This document shows positions 1 to 5,893 of a stretch of DNA of 7,514 bases, piece by piece. The first letter of the stretch is position 1. Each line of letters begins with the position of its first letter. This DNA comes from Candidatus Phascolarctobacterium caballi. Lineage in GTDB: Bacteria; Bacillota; Negativicutes; Acidaminococcales; Acidaminococcaceae. Where the stretch lies: the NCBI GenBank assembly GCA_018065225.1, contig JAGHTS010000141.1, forward strand, positions 1-7,514. The letters are read 5' to 3'. The notes under the pieces were generated by a model. The model saw only the letters and a list, made by a program, of their open reading frames with translations. It was not told the DNA's origin and did no database searches. The position numbers and the translations under genes were made by a program.

Positions 1-2
1 CG

Positions 3-18
3 AATCTCGCGCGAGATT
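3..18. repeat. Perfect 16-bp palindrome (possible operator or upstream terminator stem)
   Basis: AATCTCGCGCGAGATT is identical to its own reverse complement. It could fold as a 6-bp stem with a GCGC loop, followed by TATTTTGCATTT, which would suit a weak terminator for a gene to the left of the window. As duplex DNA it could instead be a dimeric repressor site. It lies about 100 bp upstream of the hslO promoter, so a role in hslO control is not obvious. The palindrome is seen directly; its function is unknown. Confidence 0.45.
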
Positions 19-120
19 TATTTTGCATTTCTGCATTTTTCACTTTGAAAAGCGATTTGATTTTGAATTGGTAAAAGCGGGAATGTAAAAGAAATTCTGT
101 AATTTATATTTCAATCTTTC

Positions 121-149
121 TTGAAAACAACTATATAGAGTGTTAAAAT
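121..149 (+). promoter_or_regulatory. Sigma-A type promoter of hslO
   Basis: TTGAAA at 121-126 and TAAAAT at 144-149 are separated by 17 bp. The -10 is preceded by TG one base upstream (141-142), giving an extended -10. Transcription would start near 156, about 33 bases before the hslO ATG. No CIRCE-type heat-shock operator is visible around it. A weaker alternative (TTGAAT at 63-68, TAAAAG at 86-91) lies upstream. Confidence 0.6.
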
Positions 150-188
150 TATAAAAATACAATAACCGAAAGGAATAACACAAACTTT

Positions 189-1046
189 ATGCAAGATTAT
201 TTGACAAAAGCCACAGTGGAAGGTGTACGCATTTATGCTTTGCGGACAACGGAACTGGTACGCAAAGTTGCCAAAATGCATAATTGCAGTCACGTTGCCG
301 GTGCCGCTTTGGGCAGGGCGATGACGGGGGCATTACTGTTGGCGGCGACTATGAAAGACGGGGAACGGATAAATATACGTTTGAGCGGTGACGGGCCTTT
401 GGGCGAAGTGATTGCGGATGCGGAGGGGAATTTTGTTCGTGGCTATGTGCAACACCCCGATATTTTTTTGCCTTTGAAAAATGGCAAACTGGATGTTGGC
501 GGTGCTGTGGGGCAGGGCAAAATCATTGTGACCCGTTATTTGCAAAATGCCGAGCCGTTTACAGGTTTTTGTGAACTGAAAAACGGGGAAATTGCGGACG
601 ATTTGACCTATTATCTTTATAAATCAGAGCAAACTCCTGCCAGTGTGGCGTTGGGGGTTTTGGTGGCGCCTGACGGTGATGTGCTGGCGGCGGGGGGGTT
701 TTTTATTCAGGCGATGCCGGGGGCGGAAGACAAGGTTTTGGAACAACTGGAAAAGAATGTGATGCGGACACCCTATGTCACCCAACTTTTGGAAATCGGT
801 TACACACCTGAAAAAATTATTGAAATTTTGGGTCGGGATTTGCAGGTCAATATTAGAGAAAATATCCCTGTAGGTTTCCGTTGCCGTTGCAGCCGTGAAA
901 AAATCATGAATGCGTTGGCATCTTTGGACAAAAAGACGTTGCAGGAAATGGCAGAGGATGAAATCACAGAGGCGCATTGTGATTTTTGCAATACTACATA
1001 TCAATTTTCCAAAGCGGAAATGGCAAAGATTTTGGCAGGAAAATAA
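189..1046 (+). CDS. hslO: Hsp33 redox-regulated chaperonin
   Basis: Hsp33 is a cytosolic holdase chaperone that is switched on by oxidation. The reduced form binds zinc through four C-terminal cysteines; disulphide formation unfolds the linker and exposes the client-binding surface. The 285-residue length matches the family (about 290). The C-terminal zinc centre is intact: RCRC gives Cys232 and Cys234, and CDFC gives Cys264 and Cys267. The N-terminal part carries the family-typical LTKATVEGVRIYALRTTELV-like opening after MQDY and the RMTGALLLAAT-type helix near residues 43-54. The ATG at 189 is preceded by GAAAGGA (168-174), about 14 bases away, which is longer than ideal, but no better start exists. 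The gene lies upstream of recA on the same strand with no clear terminator between them, so read-through into recA is possible. Family assignment is secure. Confidence 0.95.
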   Translation: MQDYLTKATVEGVRIYALRTTELVRKVAKMHNCSHVAGAALGRAMTGALLLAATMKDGERINIRLSGDGPLGEVIADAEGNFVRGYVQHPDIFLPLKNGKLDVGGAVGQGKIIVTRYLQNAEPFTGFCELKNGEIADDLTYYLYKSEQTPASVALGVLVAPDGDVLAAGGFFIQAMPGAEDKVLEQLEKNVMRTPYVTQLLEIGYTPEKIIEILGRDLQVNIRENIPVGFRCRCSREKIMNALASLDKKTLQEMAEDEITEAHCDFCNTTYQFSKAEMAKILAGK

Positions 1047-1047
1047 A

Positions 1048-1076
1048 TTGAAATAGGGTTGTTGATTTGGTATAAT
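1048..1076 (+). promoter_or_regulatory. Consensus sigma-A promoter of recA
   Basis: TTGAAA at 1048-1053 and a perfect TATAAT at 1071-1076 are separated by 17 bp, starting one base after the hslO stop codon. Transcription would begin near 1083, leaving a leader of about 42 bases. I do not see a Bacillus/Clostridium-type LexA box (GAAC-N4-GTTC) in the 78-bp hslO-recA gap, which is unusual for recA. Confidence 0.75.
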
Positions 1077-1124
1077 TTTTTTGTAAATATATTATGATTT
1101 TGGTAAAGGCGAAAGGAGAAAATT

Positions 1125-2147
1125 ATGGATGCGGACAAGAGCAAGGCATTAGATTTGGCGTTAAAGCAAATTGAAAAAGATTTTGGCAAGGGCGCTATTA
1201 TGAAATTGGGTGAAGCGGGCGCACAAATGAATATTGATGTTGTGCCGACAGGCGCATTGTCATTGGATATTGCTTTGGGTGTGGGCGGTGTCCCCCGTGG
1301 CAGAATTACAGAAATTTATGGGCCGGAATCCAGCGGCAAAACTACGGTGGCATTACATATTATTGCCGAAACGCAGAAGCGTGGGGGCTATGCGGCATTT
1401 ATTGATGCGGAGCATGCATTAGACCCTGAATATGCAAAACATTTGGGAGTGGATATTGACAATTTGCTTATTTCCCAACCGGATGACGGGGAGCAGGCAT
1501 TGGAAATTTGTGAATCTTTGGTACGCAGCGGTGCTATTGATATTGTGGTGGTGGACTCTGTGGCGGCACTGGTTCCCCGTGCAGAAATTGAGGGGGAAAT
1601 GGGCGACAGCCATGTGGGTTTGCAGGCACGGCTGATGAGTCAGGCAATGCGGAAACTGACAGGGATTATTGCCAAATCAAAATGTGCGGCTGTGTTTATT
1701 AACCAAATTCGTGAAAAGGTCGGTATTTCCTATGGCAATCCGGAAGTTACTACGGGCGGCAGGGCGTTAAAGTTTTATGCTACTGTACGGATTGATGTAC
1801 GTAAAGGTGAGGCGATTAAGGACGGCAATGATGTTATTGGTTCCCGTACGAAAGCAAAGGTTGTAAAAAATAAGGTTGCACCTCCTTTCCGTCAGGCAGA
1901 ATTTGACATTATGTATGGTACAGGCATTTCCCATGAAGGTTGTTTGGTTGATATGGGAGTGGAAATGGACTTGATTCAAAAGAGCGGCGCTTGGTTCAGT
2001 TATGGCAGTCAGAGAATTGGGCAGGGCAGGGAAAAGGCAAAAGAATTTTTGCGGGAGAATCCCGAAATTGCCCAAAAGGTGGAAGAAGCCATCCGCGAAA
2101 AAGCGGTAGCACATTTGGTGGGAGCAGAGGAGACCCCTGTTGAATAA
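1125..2147 (+). CDS. recA: RecA recombinase
   Basis: RecA is the ATP-dependent strand-exchange protein. It polymerises on single-stranded DNA, pairs homologous duplexes and triggers self-cleavage of LexA. All core elements are present and close to E. coli numbering: Walker A GPESSGKT at 66-73, catalytic Glu96 in FIDAEHALDPEYA, Walker B IVVVDS at 140-145, Gln194 in FINQIREKVG, and the L2/signature region GNPEVTTGGRALKFYA at 204-219. The length of 340 aa is typical, with a short acidic tail ending in VGAEETPVE. AAAGGAGAA at 1112-1120 precedes the ATG at good spacing. The last codons overlap the start of recX, so the two genes form a transcriptional and translational unit. Nothing in the protein looks degenerate. 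Confidence 0.99.
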   Translation: MDADKSKALDLALKQIEKDFGKGAIMKLGEAGAQMNIDVVPTGALSLDIALGVGGVPRGRITEIYGPESSGKTTVALHIIAETQKRGGYAAFIDAEHALDPEYAKHLGVDIDNLLISQPDDGEQALEICESLVRSGAIDIVVVDSVAALVPRAEIEGEMGDSHVGLQARLMSQAMRKLTGIIAKSKCAAVFINQIREKVGISYGNPEVTTGGRALKFYATVRIDVRKGEAIKDGNDVIGSRTKAKVVKNKVAPPFRQAEFDIMYGTGISHEGCLVDMGVEMDLIQKSGAWFSYGSQRIGQGREKAKEFLRENPEIAQKVEEAIREKAVAHLVGAEETPVE

Positions 2148-2640
2148 ATTAGATTTTTCTGATGACGAGGCAGTGTATGATTGTGCGTTGAGGATGCTGG
2201 CTTTAAGGGAGCACGGTGGGGCGGATATGGCAGAAAAGTTGCTGTTAAAAGGGGCAACGCAGGAGCAGGCAGACAAAACCGTCACCCGTCTGAAAGCGGC
2301 AGGACTGATTAATGAACAACGCTATGCAATGGCGGTTTATCACAGTTGGCTGGGTAAAAAGCATTACGGACGCAATCATTTGTTGGGAACATTAACAAAA
2401 AAATTGGTGGATACAGATTGCCGTGCGGCAGTTTTGGCAGAGTTTACAGACGAAATGGAAGCACAACATGCAGAAGCGGCGGCAGAAATCTTTTTTGAAA
2501 AATATCGGCGGAAAAAATTTGAAAACAAAAGAAAACTTTGGGCAACGGCGGCAGGATTTATGGTAAACCGTGGCTTTGGGCCCAAATATATGGACTTGGT
2601 TTTAGGTAAATTCACACAGGCGGCGGATACTGATTATTGA
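2140..2640 (+). CDS. recX: RecX, regulator of RecA
   Basis: RecX is a small all-helical protein that binds RecA filaments and limits or modulates recombinase and ATPase activity. The 166-aa product has the family pattern: an early segment ALRMLALREHGGADMAEKL (the RecX ALxxLxxRxxSxxEL-type motif) at about 16-35, then GLINEQRYAMAVYHSW-like and GPKYMDLVL-like repeats of the three-helix unit. The start is TTG at 2140, chosen because AGAGGAG at 2126-2132 sits 7 bases upstream and the reading frame begins there; it overlaps the last 8 bases of recA, implying translational coupling. The second recX helix unit (about 60-75) reads YHSWLGKKHYGRNHLLGTLTKK, as expected of the KxxGxxxLxxxLxxKG signature. 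Its stop codon TGA lies inside the -35 hexamer of the next promoter. Confidence 0.9.
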   Translation: MNKLDFSDDEAVYDCALRMLALREHGGADMAEKLLLKGATQEQADKTVTRLKAAGLINEQRYAMAVYHSWLGKKHYGRNHLLGTLTKKLVDTDCRAAVLAEFTDEMEAQHAEAAAEIFFEKYRRKKFENKRKLWATAAGFMVNRGFGPKYMDLVLGKFTQAADTDY

Positions 2641-2665
2641 CATTCACCTTATAATTACTTAAAAT
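2637..2665 (+). promoter_or_regulatory. Strong sigma-A promoter overlapping the recX stop
   Basis: A perfect TTGACA (2637-2642) contains the recX stop codon TGA, and TAAAAT (2660-2665) follows after a 17-bp spacer. Transcription would start near 2671-2673. The transcript would run through the hairpin at 2690-2713 before reaching rny, so this promoter may drive an attenuated rny leader or a short RNA. Confidence 0.6.
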
Positions 2666-2689
2666 ATATACGTCCAATCGAGAATATTG

Positions 2690-2717
2690 GCAGGTCATGT
2701 TTAGATGACCTGCTTTT
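2690..2717 (+). terminator. Hairpin terminator or attenuator between recX and rny
   Basis: GCAGGTCAT (2690-2698) pairs perfectly with ATGACCTGC (2705-2713) around the loop GTTTAG and is followed by TTTT. The stem is 9 bp. It can end the recA-recX transcript. Its T run is short, so partial read-through into rny is plausible. CCAAT (2674-2678) can also pair with ATTGG (2686-2690), which overlaps the base of the stem and gives a possible alternative fold. Confidence 0.7.
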
Positions 2718-2744
2718 GTCATACTTTTTGAGTATGTTTATTAT
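2716..2744 (+). promoter_or_regulatory. Possible second promoter directly upstream of rny
   Basis: TTGTCA (2716-2721) and TATTAT (2739-2744) have a 17-bp spacer. Transcription would start near 2751, that is at the ribosome binding site itself, which would leave a leader of only about 14 bases. The same stretch can form a hairpin, CATACT (2720-2725) with AGTATG (2731-2736). It is a good sequence match, but the position makes its use uncertain. Confidence 0.35.
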
Positions 2745-2749
2745 TAAAG

Positions 2750-2767
2750 AAGGAGGTGAGAACAATT
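2750..2767 (+). promoter_or_regulatory. rny ribosome binding site and likely ATT start codon
   Basis: AAGGAGGTG at 2750-2758 is a near-perfect Shine-Dalgarno. The only conventional start in the region, GTG at 2756-2758, lies inside it and cannot be read with it. No ATG, GTG or TTG follows in frame until TTG at 2789, which would remove part of the membrane anchor. ATT at 2765-2767 is 8 bases after GGAGG and would give a protein beginning (M)LEIFGVGLLAIVIGG, which is what an RNase Y start normally looks like. AUU initiation is known for infC, so it is possible but rare. The choice is inferred from spacing and protein alignment by eye. Confidence 0.55.
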
Positions 2768-4299
2768 TTAGAGATATTTGGTGTTGGTTTGTTGGCTATT
2801 GTAATTGGCGGCGCAGCCGGTTATTTTGGCCGTAAACATATTGCAGAGGCAAAGATTGCCACTGCGGAAGAAAAAGCGAAAGATATTCTTGTACAGGCAG
2901 AAAAAAATGCTACTGCACGTAACAAAGATATGCTGATGGAAGCAAAAGAAGATATCCACCGCTTGCGTTCCGAACTGGAAAAAGAAGTTAAAGAACGTCG
3001 GGCGGAATTGCAACGCAGCGAACACCGTTTGGAGCAAAAAGAGGAAAATCTTGACCGTAAAGCAGAATCTTATGAAAAGAAAGAAGAAAAAGTTGCGGAA
3101 AAAGAAAAACAATTGGAAGCAGCCCAAGCAAAAACGGAAGCATTGTATCAGCAACAGTTGGTTACTTTGGAAAAGATTAGCGGTTTGACCCAAGACGAAG
3201 CCAAACACGAATTATTACATTCTTTGGAAGAAGAAGTAAGGCATGAATCTGCTGCGATAATTAAAGATTTGGAACAGCAGACAAAGGATGAGGCGGATAA
3301 AAAGGCACGGGAAATTATTTCTTTGGCTATTCAACGTTGTGCCGCTGACCATGTGGCGGAAACTACAGTTTCAGTTGTGGAGTTGCCCAACGACGAAATG
3401 AAGGGCAGAATTATCGGACGTGAGGGACGTAATATCCGTACGTTGGAAATGCTGACGGGTATTGAACTGATTATTGACGATACACCTGAGGCGATTGTTA
3501 TTTCGGGATTTGACCCTGTCCGCCGTGAGGTTGCACGGCTGGCTTTGGAAAAACTTATCAATGACGGGCGTATTCATCCGTCCCGTATTGAGGAAATGGT
3601 TGACAAAGCGCAAAAAGAAGTGGAGCAAAAGATTAAAGAAGCAGGTGAGCGTGCTATGTATGACGCGGGGGTACGCAGTTTGCTTCCTGAGGAAATAAAA
3701 TTGTTGGGACGTTTGCGTTACCGTACCAGTTACGGGCAAAATGTGTTAAATCATTCTGTGGAGGTGGCAAACCTTGCGGGTATTATGGCGGCAGAATTAG
3801 GCGTGGATGTGGTGTTGGCAAAACGTGCCGGCCTGTTGCATGATATTGGTAGGCGGTTGACCATGAAGTTGAAGGCAGCCACGTGGAATTGGGCGTGGAT
3901 GTTGCCAAGAAATGCCGTGAAAATGATGCGGTAATTAATGCTATTGCCGCCCATCATGGCGATACAGACGCAAAAACAGTGGAAGCAGTTTTGGTTAGTG
4001 CGGCGGATGCGGTCAGCGCGGCACGTCCGGGAGCACGTAGGGAAACTTTGGAAAGTTATTTGAAAAGATTAACTCGGTTGGAAGAAATTTCAGAATCCTT
4101 TGAAGGGGTTGAAAAATGTTATGCTGTCCAAGCCGGTCGGGAAATCAGGATTATGGTTAAACCTGATCAGGTCAATGACGATGCCAGTGTATTGCTGGCA
4201 CGGGATATTGCCAAGAAGATTGAAGCGGAAATGGAATATCCGGGACAAATCAAAGTGGTTATTATTCGTGAAACACGGGCAGTTGATTATGCAAAATAA
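2765..4299 (+). CDS. rny: Ribonuclease Y, split by a one-base frameshift in the HD motif
   Basis: RNase Y is the membrane-anchored endoribonuclease that starts mRNA decay in many Bacillota. Numbered from the ATT start, the protein has an N-terminal transmembrane segment (about 5-22), a long charged coiled coil (about 25-190) rich in Lys, Glu and Gln, a KH RNA-binding domain with GREG at 218-221, and an HD metal-dependent domain beginning with NHSVEVANL and LLHDIG (His359-Asp360). Directly after HDIG the frame breaks: the first frame runs on only to a stop at 3932-3934, while the expected continuation (AVDHEVEGSHVELGVDVAKK, then NAIAAHHGD) is read one frame over to 4299. Restoring one A at 3850/3851 gives HDIGK and a single product of about 511 aa, the normal length. 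The downstream part is fully conserved in appearance, so the break is either a sequencing error or a very recent mutation. Under usual annotation rules this would be labelled frameshifted or pseudo. Its own hairpin terminator follows. Confidence 0.93.
3848..3855 (+). other. Frameshift site in rny
   Basis: The sequence reads GGT-AGG-CGG. RNase Y proteins have the conserved HDIGKAVDHE here, which would need GGT-AAG-GCG-GTT-GAC, so one A is missing after 3850. There is no X-XXY-YYZ slippery heptamer and no obvious stimulatory structure, which speaks against programmed frameshifting. Confidence 0.8.
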
Positions 4300-4310
4300 T
4301 TAAGCCAAAT

Positions 4311-4341
4311 AAAAAAGCCCTCTCGTCAGAGAGGGCTTTTT
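4311..4341. terminator. Bidirectional terminator between rny and the convergent binding-protein gene
   Basis: GCCCTCTC (4317-4324) pairs with GAGAGGGC (4329-4336) around the loop GTCA. It is flanked by A6 on the left and T5 on the right, so it has a T tail when read from either strand. It lies 12 bases after the rny stop and 11 bases past the stop of the minus-strand gene. It would end both transcripts. Confidence 0.93.
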
Positions 4342-4351
4342 GTATGTGTAA

Positions 4352-4819
4352 TCAATAACCGCTGTAAAAAGCAGGTTGAACTTTTTTATTGTATTTTGCT
4401 TTGTTCCATGCTTCTTCTACTGCATTGTAGGCGGCATTAAAAGCGGCTTGCTTGTCAGTAATCTTACTTTCCACCAAAACAACGGGGATGTTGGATTGTT
4501 CACCATTTTCGGCAAGACGGCTGTTGGCTTTGGGGTCTTCTATAATGACAACAAGGCAGTTGGTTTGTTGGGCGATTAAGTCATGGATTTGTGCCATTTG
4601 TACATCGGTTTCACCCCTGCCGTTACGGACAAACAGTTGGGCATTTAATTTTTTGGCTGCCTTTTTGGCTCCGTTCAGCATGGCTTTGGTAATTTCGTTA
4701 TCCTGCAAGTAACTTACCCCCACAGTTATAGGGCGTTTGTCAACAACGATTGCCTCGGTGTTGTATGTAAAACTGCAAAAAATTACGGCAACAATTAACA
4801 TTAAAAACTTTTTGAACAT
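4352..4819 (-). CDS. Small secreted protein resembling one lobe of a type 1 periplasmic binding protein
   Basis: The 155-residue product starts with a Sec signal peptide: MFKK, a hydrophobic core to about residue 18, and a likely signal peptidase I site after TEA at 23. Residues 31-118 have the pattern of the first lobe of the sugar-binding (RbsB, Peripla_BP_4-like) family: PITVGVSYLQDNE, a helix KAMLNGAKKAAKKLNAQLFV, a segment DVQMAQIHDLIAQQTNCLVV, then IPVVLVE. Normal members are about 300 aa with two lobes; here the second lobe is absent and a short helical tail ends the protein, with no leftover coding sequence before the terminator. No ABC transporter genes are nearby. ATG at 4817-4819 is chosen because GGAGG at 4825-4829 is 5 bases upstream; the ATG one step further out contains that site. 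The cysteine at 15 does not make a good lipobox. Fold assignment is by eye; ligand and role are unknown. Confidence 0.72.
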   Translation of the reverse strand: MFKKFLMLIVAVIFCSFTYNTEAIVVDKRPITVGVSYLQDNEITKAMLNGAKKAAKKLNAQLFVRNGRGETDVQMAQIHDLIAQQTNCLVVIIEDPKANSRLAENGEQSNIPVVLVESKITDKQAAFNAAYNAVEEAWNKAKYNKKVQPAFYSGY

Positions 4820-4841
4820 TTTAACCTCCAAAATTTTTTTT

Positions 4842-4871
4842 ATTATATCACGAATTGTGAATTTATGGTAA
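4842..4871 (-). promoter_or_regulatory. Promoter of the small binding-protein-like gene
   Basis: On the minus strand a perfect TATAAT lies at 4847-4842, preceded by TGA (extended -10, TGATATAAT). A partial -35, TTACCA, sits at 4871-4866 with an 18-bp spacer. Transcription would start near 4835, just ahead of the GGAGG site. Confidence 0.55.
4848..4860. promoter_or_regulatory. Candidate operator in the divergent promoter region
   Basis: TCAC-N5-GTGA (TCACGAATTGTGA) is an imperfect inverted repeat. It abuts the minus-strand -10 and sits within the spacer of the plus-strand promoter, so a bound protein could control both genes. It is short and could be chance in an A/T-rich gap. Confidence 0.3.
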
Positions 4872-4874
4872 AAT
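4866..4874 (+). promoter_or_regulatory. Extended -10 promoter of the tautomerase gene
   Basis: TGGTAAAAT (4866-4874) is an extended -10. The corresponding -35 (TATCAC at 4846-4851, 17-bp spacer) is poor. Transcription would start near 4881, giving a leader of about 16 bases that begins just before the AAGGGGA ribosome binding site. Confidence 0.45.
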
Positions 4875-4896
4875 AAAATAAAAAAGGGGATTTATG

Positions 4897-5100
4897 ATGC
4901 CATATGTAAATATTAAAATTACCAAAGAAGGTAAAGTTACAAAAAAACAAAAACTTGCTTTAATTAGTGGAGTTACAGACTTGCTTCATGATGTTTTGGG
5001 GAGAAATAAAGCAAGTACGGTGGTGGTTATTGATGAGGTGGATAAAGACAATTATGGTTTGGGTGGGGACAGCATTGCAAATATTCGCAAGAAAAAGTGA
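4897..5100 (+). CDS. 4-oxalocrotonate tautomerase family protein
   Basis: This 67-aa protein belongs to the small tautomerase superfamily, whose members form hexamers and use an N-terminal proline, exposed after removal of the first Met, as catalytic base. The start was set at the second of two adjacent ATG codons (4897) because it puts Pro directly after Met, as in MPYVNIKIT, and gives 6-base spacing from GGGGA at 4886-4890. Also visible are the helix KKQKLALISGVTDLLHDVL, the strand TVVVIDEV and the hexamer-contact segment NYGLGG. By eye alignment to classical 4-OT, a Lys near position 11 replaces Arg11 and Arg39 falls on Val, so the classical 4-oxalocrotonate activity is unlikely. It resembles the uncharacterised DmpI-labelled subgroup with the VVVIDEVxxDN pattern. 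The stop codon overlaps the next gene's start as GTGA. Confidence 0.88.
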   Translation: MPYVNIKITKEGKVTKKQKLALISGVTDLLHDVLGRNKASTVVVIDEVDKDNYGLGGDSIANIRKKK

Positions 5101-5876
5101 AGAAAATTATGAAACTATTTGATTGTCATATGCATTGTGAATGTAGTACGGATAGTATTATGACTGTGCAACAGGCGGCGGCACAGGCAGAAAAATTGGG
5201 TATTGGCATTTGTGTCACGGAACATTGGGATTATGATTATCCCACAAACCCTGATGCTTTTCATTTTGACGTGAATGAATATGCTGACAATTTGGAAAAG
5301 TATCCGGATGTGCTTTGCGGGATTGAAATTGGGATGCAACCCCATTTGGCAGAAAAGAACAGGGTGTTGGCACTTAGCAAGAATTTTGATTTTGTATTGT
5401 GCAGTATTCATTGTGTAAAGCGGATTGATATTTACGAGCCACATTATTATCTTGGCAAAACCAAACAACAGGTGGTGGTGGAATATTTGACAGATATGCT
5501 GACCTGTATCCGCAACCATACAGAAATAGATGCTTTGGCACATATTGATTACATTGCCCGTTACTGGAAATATAATGAGGAACTGGAGCTGAGTGATGCC
5601 GCTGATTTGTGGGATGCGGTGTTCAAAGAATTGGCACAACGGGAAATTCCTATGGAGATAAATACACGGCGTATAGAATTGGCATCCGCAGTTGACTGTT
5701 ATCGTGGACTTTTGGGACGGTATAAAGAGTTGGGCGGTAAGTATGTTACGGTTGGCAGTGATGCCCACAACGTCAATAATATTGGCAAGCGGATTGCCGA
5801 AGCGGTGGCAATTGGCGAAGAATTGGGATTGACACCGGTTTATTTTAAGCAACGCAAAAAAATTCCGGTCCGTTAG
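5097..5876 (+). CDS. PHP-domain phosphatase, histidinol-phosphatase (HisJ/HisK) type
   Basis: PHP-type histidinol phosphatases hydrolyse L-histidinol phosphate to histidinol at a trinuclear metal site in the cytosol. Numbered from the GTG start, the 259-aa product shows the whole metal-binding set in order: FDCHMH (His11, His13), CVTEHWD (Glu42, His43), GIEIGMQP (Glu77), CSIH (His105), DALAHIDYI (His149), PMEINT, and VGSDAHNVNNIG (Asp222, His224). The length is at the family norm (about 260). The GTG at 5097 overlaps the tautomerase stop and suggests translational coupling; ATG at 5109 is an alternative that would start MKLFDCHMH and fits the family equally well. No other histidine genes lie in the window, so the true substrate could be a different phosphate ester. 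The stop codon lies in the loop of its terminator hairpin. Confidence 0.85.
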   Translation: MKKIMKLFDCHMHCECSTDSIMTVQQAAAQAEKLGIGICVTEHWDYDYPTNPDAFHFDVNEYADNLEKYPDVLCGIEIGMQPHLAEKNRVLALSKNFDFVLCSIHCVKRIDIYEPHYYLGKTKQQVVVEYLTDMLTCIRNHTEIDALAHIDYIARYWKYNEELELSDAADLWDAVFKELAQREIPMEINTRRIELASAVDCYRGLLGRYKELGGKYVTVGSDAHNVNNIGKRIAEAVAIGEELGLTPVYFKQRKKIPVR

Positions 5877-5890
5877 GACTGGAATTTTTT
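5856..5890. terminator. Bidirectional terminator shared by the PHP gene and the SRP RNA gene
   Basis: AAATTCCGGTCC (5860-5871) pairs with GGACTGGAATTT (5876-5887) around a GTTA loop, with one G-T wobble. A7 lies to the left and T6 to the right. It ends the plus-strand PHP transcript, whose TAG stop is in the loop/stem boundary (5874-5876), and on the minus strand it follows the SRP RNA by 4 bases. Confidence 0.88.
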
Positions 5891-5893
5891 ATG

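Noticed and set aside
624..1004. Minus-strand 126-aa frame opposite hslO
   Set aside because: No ribosome binding site or recognisable domain, and hslO on the other strand is unambiguous.
1767..2285. Minus-strand 172-aa frame opposite recA/recX
   Set aside because: A shadow of the recA and recX coding frames without its own start signals.
2768..3208. Minus-strand Phe-rich 146-aa frame that looks like a membrane protein
   Set aside because: It is the antisense of the Lys/Glu-rich RNase Y coiled coil (AAA/GAA becomes TTT/TTC).
3848..3860. Programmed ribosomal frameshift in rny
   Set aside because: No slippery heptamer and no clear downstream stem; the family is not known to use recoding, and a missing base is simpler.
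3883..4299. Separate gene starting MELGVDVAKK
   Set aside because: It is the C-terminal part of RNase Y in the shifted frame; it has no ribosome binding site of its own and continues the HD domain exactly.
5115..5852. Minus-strand 245-aa frame opposite the PHP gene
   Set aside because: Its length is striking, but the plus strand carries every PHP metal motif in order and the reverse frame is a low-complexity mirror with no start signal.
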